Shown here: piece after piece, positions 9,479-19,112 of the stretch
Numbering within the stretch: the first letter of the stretch is position 1
How the letters are laid out: the number at the start of each line of letters is the position of its first letter
From: Sphingobium chungbukense
GTDB lineage: Bacteria > Pseudomonadota > Alphaproteobacteria > Sphingomonadales > Sphingomonadaceae
Length of the DNA: 64,000 bases
Assembly: GCF_001005725.1 (NCBI RefSeq)
Contig: NZ_LBIC01000004.1
Span: 62,001 to 126,000, forward strand
Direction: 5' to 3'
The notes under the pieces: generated by a model
Database searches by the model: none
Seen by the model: only the letters and a program-made list of their open reading frames with translations
Told to the model about the DNA's origin: nothing
Program-made: the position numbers and the translations under genes

Positions 9479-9530
9479 TCTCCTTCTCCCGTCGTAGCGA
9501 CCAACATGGAAGGCGAAACCTTAACATAGA

Positions 9531-10178
9531 TTATTCCCGATCAGGGTCAGTATCTTCCTTCGCTTCGCGGCCGCGGCTCAGCCGGTCGACATCATCCATG
9601 ATCTCGTCCAGCACCGCGACGTCGCTGCTATCCTGGCTTCGACGCGATGGCAGTTCGCCATTTTCCAGAATCTGCTCCAGCGCCGCCCGGCCACGCGCCA
9701 CGCGGCTCTTGATCGTGCCCACCGCCACGCCGCAGATTTCGGCCGCTTCCTCATAGGCGAAACCGCCCGCACCGACCAGGATCAGCGCCTCGCGCTGCGG
9801 CTGGGGCAATTGCAGCAGGGCGCGCTGCATGTCGGACAGTTCGACATGCTTGTCTTGCCCGGCCGGTGCTGCCAGCAGGCGGTCCGCAGCCAGATCGTCC
9901 CAATCCCCCCGGAACCGCGAACGGCGCATCTGCGAGAGATAATGGTTGCGCAGGATGATGAAGGTCCAGGCCCGCATGTTGGTGCCCGCCTGAAAACGGG
10001 ACCGGGCCGCCCATGCCTTCAACAGCGTTTCCTGCACCAGGTCATCGGCCACATCGCGATTGCCCGACAGCGATCGGCCAAAGGCACGCAGATGCGGAAT
10101 GACGGCCGCCAGTTCATGCTTGAAATCAGTATCCGACAGGGCCTCGCGCTCGCCATCCGGACCTGCGCTATCGGTCAT
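9531..10178 (-). CDS. ecfG: General stress response sigma factor EcfG (ECF15 type)
   Basis: About 215 residues from ATG 10178. Region 2 reads LVQETLLKAWAARSRFQAGTNMRAW and region 4 reads LPQPQREALILVGAGGFAYEEAAEICGVAVGTIKSRVARGR, the usual ECF layout. In Alphaproteobacteria EcfG directs transcription from GGAAC-N16-17-GTT promoters and is held inactive by NepR until phosphorylated PhyR removes NepR. Identity follows from the neighbouring phyR and nepR. A longer frame begins at 10238, but the ATG at 10178 (MTDSAGPDGERE) gives a more usual N-terminus. A possible PhyR regulon gene and phyR lie upstream on the same strand. Confidence 0.92.
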   Translation of the reverse strand: MTDSAGPDGEREALSDTDFKHELAAVIPHLRAFGRSLSGNRDVADDLVQETLLKAWAARSRFQAGTNMRAWTFIILRNHYLSQMRRSRFRGDWDDLAADRLLAAPAGQDKHVELSDMQRALLQLPQPQREALILVGAGGFAYEEAAEICGVAVGTIKSRVARGRAALEQILENGELPSRRSQDSSDVAVLDEIMDDVDRLSRGREAKEDTDPDRE

Positions 10179-10295
10179 GGACACAACCCCCTCATTGGCT
10201 GTCGCCCTCGCTGCATGAACCGAAGTCGTCAAAGCCATATCCGCGTCCGCATCCTAACCTTACTCTGCCCGGGGGCCAAATTACCGAGGCGCTCT

Positions 10296-10430
10296 CTAAT
10301 AGCCCCACACTATCACGATCATCACGATAATGGCGAGTGTGAGGGAAATACCCAACACATAACGCACGACATGCGGCGTGGAACCCGCCCGGGCTTTTTC
10401 GGTGGCGATATGCTGCTCCTGCTCGACCAT
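10296..10430 (-). CDS. 44-residue membrane protein behind a predicted EcfG promoter
   Basis: Starting at ATG 10430, preceded by GGAGA at proper spacing, this frame encodes a short polar N-terminus (MVEQEQHIATEKARAG) and one C-terminal transmembrane helix ending IVMIVIVWGY. Longer starts at 10454 and 10496 lie at or upstream of the likely transcription start set by the GGAAC-N17-GTT promoter at 10459-10483, so they are rejected. The gene sits between ecfG and phyR, where many relatives carry nepR; nepR is instead divergent at 11667. It is probably a stress-induced tail-anchored-like small protein, function unknown. Confidence 0.6.
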   Translation of the reverse strand: MVEQEQHIATEKARAGSTPHVVRYVLGISLTLAIIVMIVIVWGY

Positions 10431-10458
10431 GAGCTTCTCCCGATCGTTACGCATCAAT

Positions 10459-10483
10459 AACGCGGGCCCCGGGTCGGGGTTCC
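10459..10483 (-). promoter_or_regulatory. Predicted EcfG-dependent promoter (GGAAC-N17-GTT)
   Basis: On the minus strand GGAAC (10483-10479) is followed after exactly 17 bases by GTT (10461-10459), the general-stress consensus of Alphaproteobacteria. It points at the 44-residue membrane protein whose ATG is at 10430, about 29 bases downstream of the -10 element, which also fixes that start codon. Confidence 0.65.
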
Positions 10484-10517
10484 GTTTTCGCCCCAATTTT
10501 CCAGGATAATCAGCCGC

Positions 10518-11312
10518 TCAGACTGGCGCGGTCGCTTCGTCGAAGAACAACGCCTGGGAAATGGCGGCTTTCACGGTGGAACGCTGGAACGGCTTGGTGA
10601 TGAGGAATGTGGGTTCCGGCCGTTCGCCGGTCAGCAGGCGTTCCGGGAAGGCGGTGATGAAAATCACCGGCACGGAAAATTCCGCCAATATGTCCTTCAC
10701 CGCATCGATGCCGCTGGAATCGTCGGCCAGTTGGATATCGGCGAGCACCAGGCCGGGTCGCTCCGCCATCGCTTCGCGTACCGCATCCTCGCGCGTGACG
10801 GCGATCGCGGTGACTTCATGGCCCAGGTCGCGGACGATCGTCTCTATATCCATGGCGATGATCGGCTCATCTTCGATGATCAGCACCTTGGCGCGGGTCT
10901 GCGCCTCGATCTCGCTCAACGCTTCCTTCACAAGTTCCTCGACATCGTCGCTGTCGAGACCGATCAGATAGCCGACATCGTCGACCGTGAAGCCCTCCAG
11001 CGCCGTCAGCAGCAGCGCCTGGCGGGGCAAGGGCGTCAGCCGGGCGAGTCGTGCCTGGGCAATCGCCTCCTGACCGTCGGCACCCGAAAGCAGCGGTCCG
11101 TCTTCCAGATGGGAGGATGACCAGATGGCATGAAAAGTCTTGTAGAGGCCCAGGCGGGGATCGACCGTGCTGGGAAATTCGTCCGGCGCCGCGACGATCG
11201 CTTCCAGCGTCGCGCGGACATAGGCATCACCATGCGCCTGACTGCCTGTCAGCGCACGGGCATAACGACGCAGAAAAGGAAGATGGGGGTGAAGTTGCTG
11301 ACCAAGCGACAT
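10518..11312 (-). CDS. phyR: General stress response anti-anti-sigma factor PhyR
   Basis: 264 residues with the diagnostic PhyR fusion: an EcfG-like sigma domain at the N-terminus (about 1-135) and a receiver domain at the C-terminus (about 141-260). The receiver shows VLIIEDEPIIAMD, phospho-acceptor Asp192 in LADIQLADDSSG, the FITAFPERLL motif of the FATGUY family and the conserved Lys in ITKPF. On phosphorylation the sigma-like domain binds NepR and frees EcfG. It is divergent from nepR, and the intergenic region holds an EcfG promoter directed at nepR. Confidence 0.95.
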   Translation of the reverse strand: MSLGQQLHPHLPFLRRYARALTGSQAHGDAYVRATLEAIVAAPDEFPSTVDPRLGLYKTFHAIWSSSHLEDGPLLSGADGQEAIAQARLARLTPLPRQALLLTALEGFTVDDVGYLIGLDSDDVEELVKEALSEIEAQTRAKVLIIEDEPIIAMDIETIVRDLGHEVTAIAVTREDAVREAMAERPGLVLADIQLADDSSGIDAVKDILAEFSVPVIFITAFPERLLTGERPEPTFLITKPFQRSTVKAAISQALFFDEATAPV

Positions 11313-11537
11313 CTGTAAAAATTCTCCCAGCCCGTTGGGCGCCGTTGTTCCAACACATTCTGTTTCGAAACATTCGCCGACGAAGGAAAATGGATGGACG
11401 ATGCCGATGTGGCAAGCCCCCTTTTCCCCCTGTTGAAATCAGGCGTGCATCCCGGCCATGGCCCCAACCATGACGCGATCGCGCCGTCCGATTTCCCTTG
11501 CCGAATGGCCGGCAGGGCAAAAAATGCTTCGGACAAG

Positions 11538-11562
11538 GGAACCATCAAGCACAGAATTTGTT
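11538..11562 (+). promoter_or_regulatory. Predicted EcfG-dependent promoter for nepR (GGAAC-N17-GTT)
   Basis: GGAAC at 11538-11542 and GTT at 11560-11562 are separated by exactly 17 bases on the plus strand, about 105 bases before the nepR ATG. It implies feedback control of the anti-sigma factor by EcfG. The 354-bp phyR-nepR intergenic region (11313-11666) holds this site; no equally good match facing phyR was found. Confidence 0.65.
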
Positions 11563-11666
11563 TCACTGGCGTTCGGTTTTTTCGAATTTCTTTGGAATTT
11601 TCTGTTTTCATACCCCCGACGCTGAATTGACGTCATGGGGGAAAGCCGCAAGAAGAGCAGGCGGGC

Positions 11667-11921
11667 ATGGTGATATTGGCTGCAGAGGGGCGTGTTTTGG
11701 TTGCTTCAACGACGGAACGGGATGTGACGGGAGGGGACAAGAAAGATGTCAGCGCCAACACTCCGGGTTCTGGCGTGAAGAGCAGCGCGGCCCGCAAGAA
11801 GCGGGTATCGGGGGCCAAGAATGACGGCCAGGTTGGCAATGCGCTGCGTTCCGTCTATCAACGCACAGTCGAGGAAGATATTCCTGCCGAAATGCTGGAC
11901 CTCCTCAGCAAACTGGACTGA
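11667..11921 (+). CDS. nepR: Anti-sigma factor NepR
   Basis: 84 residues. The C-terminal half carries the NepR signature (NALRSVYQRTVEEDIPAEML, then DLLSKLD), the two-helix segment that binds either EcfG or the sigma-like domain of PhyR. The N-terminal 45 residues are low-complexity, Gly/Ser/Lys-rich, as usual for this family. The gene is divergent from phyR and 133 bp upstream of the phyP-like kinase on the same strand. ATG 11667 is used; shorter starts would still retain the core. Confidence 0.92.
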   Translation: MVILAAEGRVLVASTTERDVTGGDKKDVSANTPGSGVKSSAARKKRVSGAKNDGQVGNALRSVYQRTVEEDIPAEMLDLLSKLD

Positions 11922-12054
11922 CCTCCTTCTATCATCGGCCCGTTGAAAAAGGCGAAAGGCGCTATGGCGCGGATTGCGATGTGCAGCGTCGATTTCCCTT
12001 GCCAGCGGCCCCGCGCGATCCCAAAACCGGCCCTGCCCATTCAGCACCAGGTCC

Positions 12055-13668
12055 ATGCTCGCTAGCCTTGAGCCGCCAGCGGCGCAGGACGGCCCGACCG
12101 CGGCCGCACCCTCCTTCCTGCACAGATTGAACGCGGTGCCGCAGTCCACCGGCGTCAAGATGTTCCTGATCCTGACGTTGGCACTGTTGCCCCTGGGGCT
12201 GATCGCGCTGGTCGCATCGCTTCAGGCAATCCGCACGACCGATCTGGAAAAGGAAGCGCTGCTGCGGGTCGCGGTCACCCAAAGCGCGCGGAAATTGTCC
12301 GCCGATCTCACATCGGACCGCACTGCGCTGATGCTGACGGCCAACAGTTTCGCGGTCTCCGGGCCTGATCGCGCGATGTGTGCGCGTCTCTCGATCTTCC
12401 TGGCTTCACATGATCGCGGGGGCGGACGCTATTATATCTACGACCGAGGCGGGCGGCGCCTGTGCGGATCGCCGCAGCCCGAGCCGGACGGGCTGGCGCC
12501 GGAGCGCCGCTTTTCCGTCCGGGCGATGCACTTGCTGCCGCGCAGCCAGTTTCTCGTCAATCCGGTGCAGAGCCGCGACGGTACCGTCGTTGCGCTCGCT
12601 TATTATCCGCGCGCCTATCTGGAGGCGATCACCAGCCCTGCGGGCGCCCTGCCCAACCGCCAGATCAGCCTGCGTCAGGGCCGGGACAGCCTGGTCATCA
12701 CCCAGCCGTCCAGCCTGCCTCAAAGCCGCAGCACCACCCTTTCCGCCCGGCTCGATCCGTCCGACATGATCCTGACCATGACGATGCGCGACCCGCCGGT
12801 GACGCTGGTGCGGATGCTCTCGCTATTCCTGCCGCTCGTCATGTGGTTCGCGGCGGCGGCGATCGGCTGGTTCGTCGTCAACCGGCTGCTCATCCGGCCA
12901 CTGGTGCTGCTGCGCCGGTCGGTGGCCACCTACCACCCCGGCGAAGTCCTGGAACCGATGCGCCGCATCCGAACCCCGGCGCAGGAAATCGTCGCTTTGG
13001 GCGACACCTTCCGCGAGATCAGCGAGGATGTCGCCACGCACGAAGCAGAGATGGCCGAAAGCCTGGAAACCCAGCGCAAACTCACGCGGGAAGTCCATCA
13101 CCGGGTCAAGAACAACCTCCAGATCATCGCCAGCCTCATCAACCTGCACGCGCGGTCGGCCCATGATGCCGAAGCGGTCGAGGCCTATGCGACGATCCAG
13201 CGGCGGGTCGACGCGCTTTCCGTCGTCCATCGCAACCATTATGCGGAACTGGAGGAGCATCGCGGCGTGGGCGTGCGTTCACTGATCAGCGAACTGTCCG
13301 CCAGCCTGCGCGCCACCGCGCCAGCCGAAGCGCGCCGCTTCGGCATTCAGATCGACAGCGACAATCTGCATATCAGTCAGGATGTGGCGGTGCCGGTCGC
13401 CTTCCTGCTGACGGAACTGGTGGAACTGGCCATGCTATCCAATCCGCGCGCGACGATGCACATCTCCGTGCAGTTGGAGGACGATCGTGAGGATCGAGCC
13501 GTTCTGCGCATCGCCTCCCCCGCCCTGCGCGCATCGCAGGAGATGAGCGAGCGGCTCGAGGACCGCTATGGCCGGGTGCTGACCGGGCTTTCCCGGCAAC
13601 TGCGCGCGCCGCTGGAGCATGATTCGGAGGCCGGGGATTATGCCATCGCCATCACGGTGCTTCCCTGA
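12055..13668 (+). CDS. phyP: PhyP-like HisKA_2 sensor protein of the general stress locus
   Basis: About 537 residues from ATG 12055. Two membrane segments (VKMFLILTLALLPLGLIALV near residue 35 and a second near 260) flank a periplasmic sensor region, followed by a HAMP-like linker and a HisKA_2 box REVHHRVKNNLQIIASLINL (His near 347). The ATPase domain looks degenerate: where active relatives have an N-box Asn (NAxKH) this protein reads TELVELAML, and no DxGxG boxes follow. That fits PhyP of Sphingomonas sp. Fr1, reported to act as a negative regulator (phosphatase) of PhyR. It is encoded directly after nepR. Confidence 0.82.
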   Translation: MLASLEPPAAQDGPTAAAPSFLHRLNAVPQSTGVKMFLILTLALLPLGLIALVASLQAIRTTDLEKEALLRVAVTQSARKLSADLTSDRTALMLTANSFAVSGPDRAMCARLSIFLASHDRGGGRYYIYDRGGRRLCGSPQPEPDGLAPERRFSVRAMHLLPRSQFLVNPVQSRDGTVVALAYYPRAYLEAITSPAGALPNRQISLRQGRDSLVITQPSSLPQSRSTTLSARLDPSDMILTMTMRDPPVTLVRMLSLFLPLVMWFAAAAIGWFVVNRLLIRPLVLLRRSVATYHPGEVLEPMRRIRTPAQEIVALGDTFREISEDVATHEAEMAESLETQRKLTREVHHRVKNNLQIIASLINLHARSAHDAEAVEAYATIQRRVDALSVVHRNHYAELEEHRGVGVRSLISELSASLRATAPAEARRFGIQIDSDNLHISQDVAVPVAFLLTELVELAMLSNPRATMHISVQLEDDREDRAVLRIASPALRASQEMSERLEDRYGRVLTGLSRQLRAPLEHDSEAGDYAIAITVLP

Positions 13669-13697
13669 TTTTCCGGCCTGTTTTCTCCGGCTGAGCG

Positions 13698-15064
<1,367 letters not shown>

Positions 15065-15143
15065 GCCCCATTTCCTAATTAATAAAGGTTAACAAAGGCC
15101 TGTCGCTGATCCTCGCCCGATTTCTTAACGCCGAAATGTTGCA

Positions 15144-15159
15144 TTAATACAACGTTAAC
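15144..15159. promoter_or_regulatory. Perfect CtrA box TTAA-N7-TTAAC
   Basis: TTAA (15144-15147), seven bases, TTAAC (15155-15159) match the full CtrA consensus exactly. It lies in the intergenic region between the divergent 59-residue gene and the DSF-synthase-like gene. A second, imperfect copy with six-base spacing occurs about 60 bp to the left. Confidence 0.6.
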
Positions 15160-15300
15160 CATGGCATATAGGGTTTTTCAGAGGCTTATGGGCAACAGTG
15201 CGTAATAAAAATGGTTTATGCCCGCCAACACCCTATGGGATGGTTGCGCAGAGGATGTAAGATTGTCCACCTCAATCCCAAGAAAAGGTTGGGGGCGCAG

Positions 15301-16260
15301 ATGATTGATTCCGGACGATTTAATTCGAGGCACGAGCCTATGGACGATCTGTCCTCGACACCTCTGTCGGCGGGCGAGCATGAAGCGCTCGTTACCGCTA
15401 CGGAAAGCTTCACTTCCGCGCCCCATACCGGCCAGTCGACGATGTTCGATCTGGGCCAGATCGATGTGAGTTGGAATGCGGACGAGCAATCGCTGTGGGC
15501 GTTCATGACTCCCGCGAATCGTCCCAACTTCAGCATGCAGATGCTGCGCGACGTTCGGACCTGGTATTCGGAAACCAAAAGGCTGTTCGAGGCCGAATTG
15601 CTGCCCGTCAAATATATGATCGCCGGATCGCGCTTTCCGGGCGTCTTCAATCTTGGCGGCGATTTGGAGCTGTTCGCGGCCTGCATCGAACAGCGCGATC
15701 TGCCCAGCCTGGTCAAATATGGTCATGCCTGCATCGACGTCGTGCATCGGACGTGGCGCAACGGCGACCTGCCGGTCGTGTCCGTCGCGCTGGCGCAGGG
15801 CGACGCATTGGGTGGCGGCTTCGAAGCCCTGCTCTGCTTCGACGTCGTGATCGCGGAACGCAGCGCGCGTTTCGGGTTGCCGGAAATGCTGTTCGGCTTG
15901 TTTCCCGGCATGGGCGCCTATTCGATCCTGGCGCGCAAGCTGGGCCGGCTGATGGCCGAGCGCATGATTCTTTCCGGTAAGGTCTATACCGCCGAAGCGA
16001 TGTACGACATGGGCATCGTCCATATGTTGGTGGAGGATGGCGAAGGCGAGCAGGCGGTACATGATTATATCGCCGCGAACCGGGCCCATCATGCCGGCCA
16101 TGTCGGCGTGTTCGAGGCCGGACGGCGGGTCGATCCGCTCGATTATGCGGAACTCAAGGACATTGTTGAAAACTGGGCCGAATGCGCCCTCCAGATCGAT
16201 CTCAAGGATCTGCGGATGATGCGGCGCCTCGCTTCCGCGCAGACCCGGCTGACCAAATAG
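15301..16260 (+). CDS. DSF-family fatty-acid signal synthase (RpfF-like crotonase)
   Basis: About 319 residues. The crotonase fold carries RpfF-type features: W-x5-MTPANRPNFSMQML near the N-terminus, GVFNLGGDLELF (oxyanion region), GDALGGGFEALL and FGLPEMLFGLFPGMGAYS. The two glutamates of those last motifs (about E175 and E196) are 20 residues apart, the same spacing as catalytic E141 and E161 of Xanthomonas RpfF. Such enzymes dehydrate and hydrolyse 3-hydroxyacyl-ACP to cis-2-unsaturated fatty-acid signals. The start could also be 15340 (GAGG ribosome site) or 15211. It converges on a GGDEF-EAL gene, and a CtrA box lies upstream. Confidence 0.78.
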   Translation: MIDSGRFNSRHEPMDDLSSTPLSAGEHEALVTATESFTSAPHTGQSTMFDLGQIDVSWNADEQSLWAFMTPANRPNFSMQMLRDVRTWYSETKRLFEAELLPVKYMIAGSRFPGVFNLGGDLELFAACIEQRDLPSLVKYGHACIDVVHRTWRNGDLPVVSVALAQGDALGGGFEALLCFDVVIAERSARFGLPEMLFGLFPGMGAYSILARKLGRLMAERMILSGKVYTAEAMYDMGIVHMLVEDGEGEQAVHDYIAANRAHHAGHVGVFEAGRRVDPLDYAELKDIVENWAECALQIDLKDLRMMRRLASAQTRLTK

Positions 16261-16262
16261 GA

Positions 16263-18311
16263 TCAGGCTCGCCGGCGACCTTCCAGCGTCGGGACTTCAT
16301 TGACCGTCGTGCCCCGCATCCGTTGCAGCAGCTGATCGGCGGGTATCGGCTTGCACAGGACGAAACCCTGGACATTGGTGAAGCCCGTTTCGCGGGCATA
16401 GCGTAGCTGTTCTTCGGTCTCGATCCCCTCCGCCACGGTTTCGACGTCCAGTTGCCGGGCCAGATAGGCCACCGACTGGGCGATGGCCCGGTCGCGGGAA
16501 TTTTCGCCGACGCCGCGCATGAAGCTCTGGTCGACCTTGATCGTGTCGAAGATATTGTGTCGCAGATAGCCCAGCGACGAATAGCCCGTGCCGAAATCGT
16601 CCAGTGCCAGCCGCAGGCCGGTCCTGCGCAATTCGTTGAGGATCATGTGGGTCCGACCGTCATCCTCCAGGAAGATCGATTCCGTCACCTCCAGTTCCAG
16701 GCGGCGCGGCTTCAACCCGGATTGCAGGAGCGCGGCCATGACGCCGCGCGGTAGATTGTCGCCCCGGATCAGAGCGGGCGAGATGTTGACGGCCACGCGG
16801 ATATGTTCGTCCCAGGTCATGGCGTCGCGGCAGGCCTGTTCCAGCGCCCATAGCGTCATCGGCTCGATCAGCGAGCAGCTTTCCGCGATCGGGATGAATT
16901 CGGCCGGCGAAATCCGGCCGAGCACCGGATGTTCCCAGCGCATCAGGGCTTCGCAAATGGCGATGCGATCCGTGGCGGCATCGAATATCGGCTGGTAATG
17001 CAGCATCAGCTCGCCATTGGCGATGGCGGTGCGCAGGCCCATTTCCAGTTCGTAGGTGCGGTTCTGCCGTTCCTTCATCTTCCAGTTGAAATGGGCATGG
17101 CGATTGCGCCCTTCATGCTTGGCGCGATACAGCGCCATGTCGGCATGTTGCAGCAATTCGTCGCTGTCGCGGCCATCCTCCGGCGCGATGGAGATGCCCA
17201 TCGATGCCGTGATGTTCAGATGGTAATTTTCGACTTCGAAGTCGGACACGAATTCGGCCAGCAGGTCGGACGCTATCTCCTCCGCCATTGCACGATCCGC
17301 GCCCGGGCAGATGAGGATGAATTCGTCACCGCCGAAACGCGCGACATGGCCGCGCCGGTTCAACGCATGCGAAAGCCGCTCGGCCACCAGGCGGAGCAGC
17401 TGGTCGCCGATGATATGACCCAGCGAATCGTTGACTTCCTTGAAGCGGTCCAGGTCCATCCACATGACCGCCATCAAATCGTCTTCGGATTGCCGGGAAT
17501 CGAACCAGTCGCGCAGCCGCATGTGCATCGCCATGCGGTTTTCCACGCCGGTCAGGCTGTCGAACCGCGCCAGCCGTTCGAATTTCACCGCCAGTTGCGA
17601 TTTTTCATATTTGCCCTGAAAGGCGTCGAGAACGATATGATGGGTGGTGCGGGTGATGTCCGCCATGGCGAAGATCATGAGGAAGCACATGATCCCGAGG
17701 GTCGTATAGGGCAGCCCGCCGACCAGCAGCAGCCCGAAGGAGGTCGGCAACATCGAGAAGCAGGTCTGGCCCACGGCAACATGGATTCGCCCCGCATTAC
17801 GGCCCGAAATACCGCCGGCATAAGCGGCAACGATGCCCACGCTCAAAACATGCAGGGTCAACATGTTGGTCAGCGTCAGGGTGACGAAGGCCAGGACCCC
17901 CAGCAGCGCCGCATAGCCCCAGGCGCCCAGTTCATAGGCGAAACCCCAGATCGGCTTGGCCGGCCGATCCTGGTGCGCCAGTTCGCGGTGGAAATAGAGC
18001 GAAGCGATCGAACGGCTGATCCCGACCATGCAGATCAGGACTGAAACCACTGTGATTTGAGCCAGTTGGGCCTTATAGGCGACGACCAGACTGGCGCCGC
18101 CGCCGGCCAGCGCGCCGCTCATCAGCGATGCCGGGGACGCATAGAGGGCTTTGACAAGATTCGCCTGCACTTCAGCGCTGTGCTGAGTGTCTTGCGCAAA
18201 GCGCGCTCGCATGGCGGCGATCAGGTTTCGAACAAGGCGTGACACGTCATCAGCACCATTGGCGAAACATGATTTCCATTTGGTAAATTCGCGCTTCGCA
18301 AAGCGCTCCAT
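16263..18311 (-). CDS. Membrane-bound GGDEF-EAL cyclic-di-GMP protein
   Basis: About 682 residues from ATG 18311; starts at 18416 and 18212 are also possible. About five membrane helices occupy the N-terminal third, then a diguanylate cyclase domain with intact GGDEF (ARFGGDEFILICPG) and no RxxD inhibitory site just before it. A phosphodiesterase domain follows, with intact EAL (CEALMRWEHP), DDFGTGYSSLGYLR and ETVAEGIET. Both activities look possible. It faces the DSF-synthase-like gene with only 2 bp between stop codons, recalling the RpfF to cyclic-di-GMP link known in Xanthomonas and Burkholderia, although no PAS or DSF-sensor domain is seen. Confidence 0.85.
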   Translation of the reverse strand: MERFAKREFTKWKSCFANGADDVSRLVRNLIAAMRARFAQDTQHSAEVQANLVKALYASPASLMSGALAGGGASLVVAYKAQLAQITVVSVLICMVGISRSIASLYFHRELAHQDRPAKPIWGFAYELGAWGYAALLGVLAFVTLTLTNMLTLHVLSVGIVAAYAGGISGRNAGRIHVAVGQTCFSMLPTSFGLLLVGGLPYTTLGIMCFLMIFAMADITRTTHHIVLDAFQGKYEKSQLAVKFERLARFDSLTGVENRMAMHMRLRDWFDSRQSEDDLMAVMWMDLDRFKEVNDSLGHIIGDQLLRLVAERLSHALNRRGHVARFGGDEFILICPGADRAMAEEIASDLLAEFVSDFEVENYHLNITASMGISIAPEDGRDSDELLQHADMALYRAKHEGRNRHAHFNWKMKERQNRTYELEMGLRTAIANGELMLHYQPIFDAATDRIAICEALMRWEHPVLGRISPAEFIPIAESCSLIEPMTLWALEQACRDAMTWDEHIRVAVNISPALIRGDNLPRGVMAALLQSGLKPRRLELEVTESIFLEDDGRTHMILNELRRTGLRLALDDFGTGYSSLGYLRHNIFDTIKVDQSFMRGVGENSRDRAIAQSVAYLARQLDVETVAEGIETEEQLRYARETGFTNVQGFVLCKPIPADQLLQRMRGTTVNEVPTLEGRRRA

Positions 18312-18414
18312 AATGACGCATCTGTTACGAATTTGGTCAAATTGTCCGCCTCTCTTCGCCATGACGGACAGGAAATCTTGCTTTCCCGGCCCAACGGCGG
18401 AAAATGCGGTCGTC

Positions 18415-19095
18415 ATGACGCTTCATCCGCTCCATCGCCCGGTCTGGAACGCCCTCAACAGCGGCTGGTCAACGCTGGCCCAGGGGGATGCGCGCGCCCT
18501 GCGGACCGATCCGCGCTACGCCCCCTTCGCAGCGGCTGCCGATGACAGGGCCGAGGCGCAGACAGCGCTCGCCGCATTAATAGCGGGGAATGACGAAGCC
18601 TGGATCGTCGAGCCGGACCCGATCGTTGCGCCGCCCGGCACGCGGATTGTACGCGAAGCCATGCTGGTGCAGATGGTGGCGGAAGGGATGGTGGGACGCA
18701 CGCCTACCATCGATAGCGTGTTGCTGGGAGAGGAGGATGCGGCCGAGATGCGCGACCTGGCGCTGATGACCAAACCCGGGCCGTTCCTGCCCCTCACCCA
18801 TCGGCTGGGCCGTTTCATCGGGATCAGGGAGCAGGGCAAGCTGGTCGCCATGGCGGGAGAGCGGATGCGCATCCCCGGCTTTGCCGAAATCAGCGGCGTG
18901 TGCACCCATCCGGAACATCGTGGACGGGGCTATGCCAAGGGTCTGATGCAATTGGTCGGCCGCGCCATGCTGGAGCGGGGTGAGACGCCCTTCCTCCACG
19001 CCTATGCCGCGCATGAAGCGACGGTGGCGCTGTACCGCACGCTGGGCTTCGAGGTGCGAGCGCAGATGCACATGATGGTGATCGCGGCCCGATAG
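18415..19095 (+). CDS. GNAT family N-acetyltransferase
   Basis: 226 residues from ATG 18415 (MTLHPLHRPVWNAL). The C-terminal half carries the acetyl-CoA site: ISGVCTHPEHRGRGYAKGLM (motif A with the RGxGxA P-loop) and FLHAYAAHEATVALYRTLGF (motif B). The N-terminal half is a FR47/GCN5-related extension. Substrate cannot be told. The ATG shares bases with an alternative start of the divergent GGDEF-EAL gene, which argues for the shorter start there. Confidence 0.85.
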   Translation: MTLHPLHRPVWNALNSGWSTLAQGDARALRTDPRYAPFAAAADDRAEAQTALAALIAGNDEAWIVEPDPIVAPPGTRIVREAMLVQMVAEGMVGRTPTIDSVLLGEEDAAEMRDLALMTKPGPFLPLTHRLGRFIGIREQGKLVAMAGERMRIPGFAEISGVCTHPEHRGRGYAKGLMQLVGRAMLERGETPFLHAYAAHEATVALYRTLGFEVRAQMHMMVIAAR

Positions 19096-19112
19096 GCGGC
19101 TTCAGCCTGGCC

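Noticed and set aside
15075..15095. Second CtrA box near the DSF-synthase-like gene
   Set aside because: The TTAA and TTAAC elements are six bases apart, not seven.
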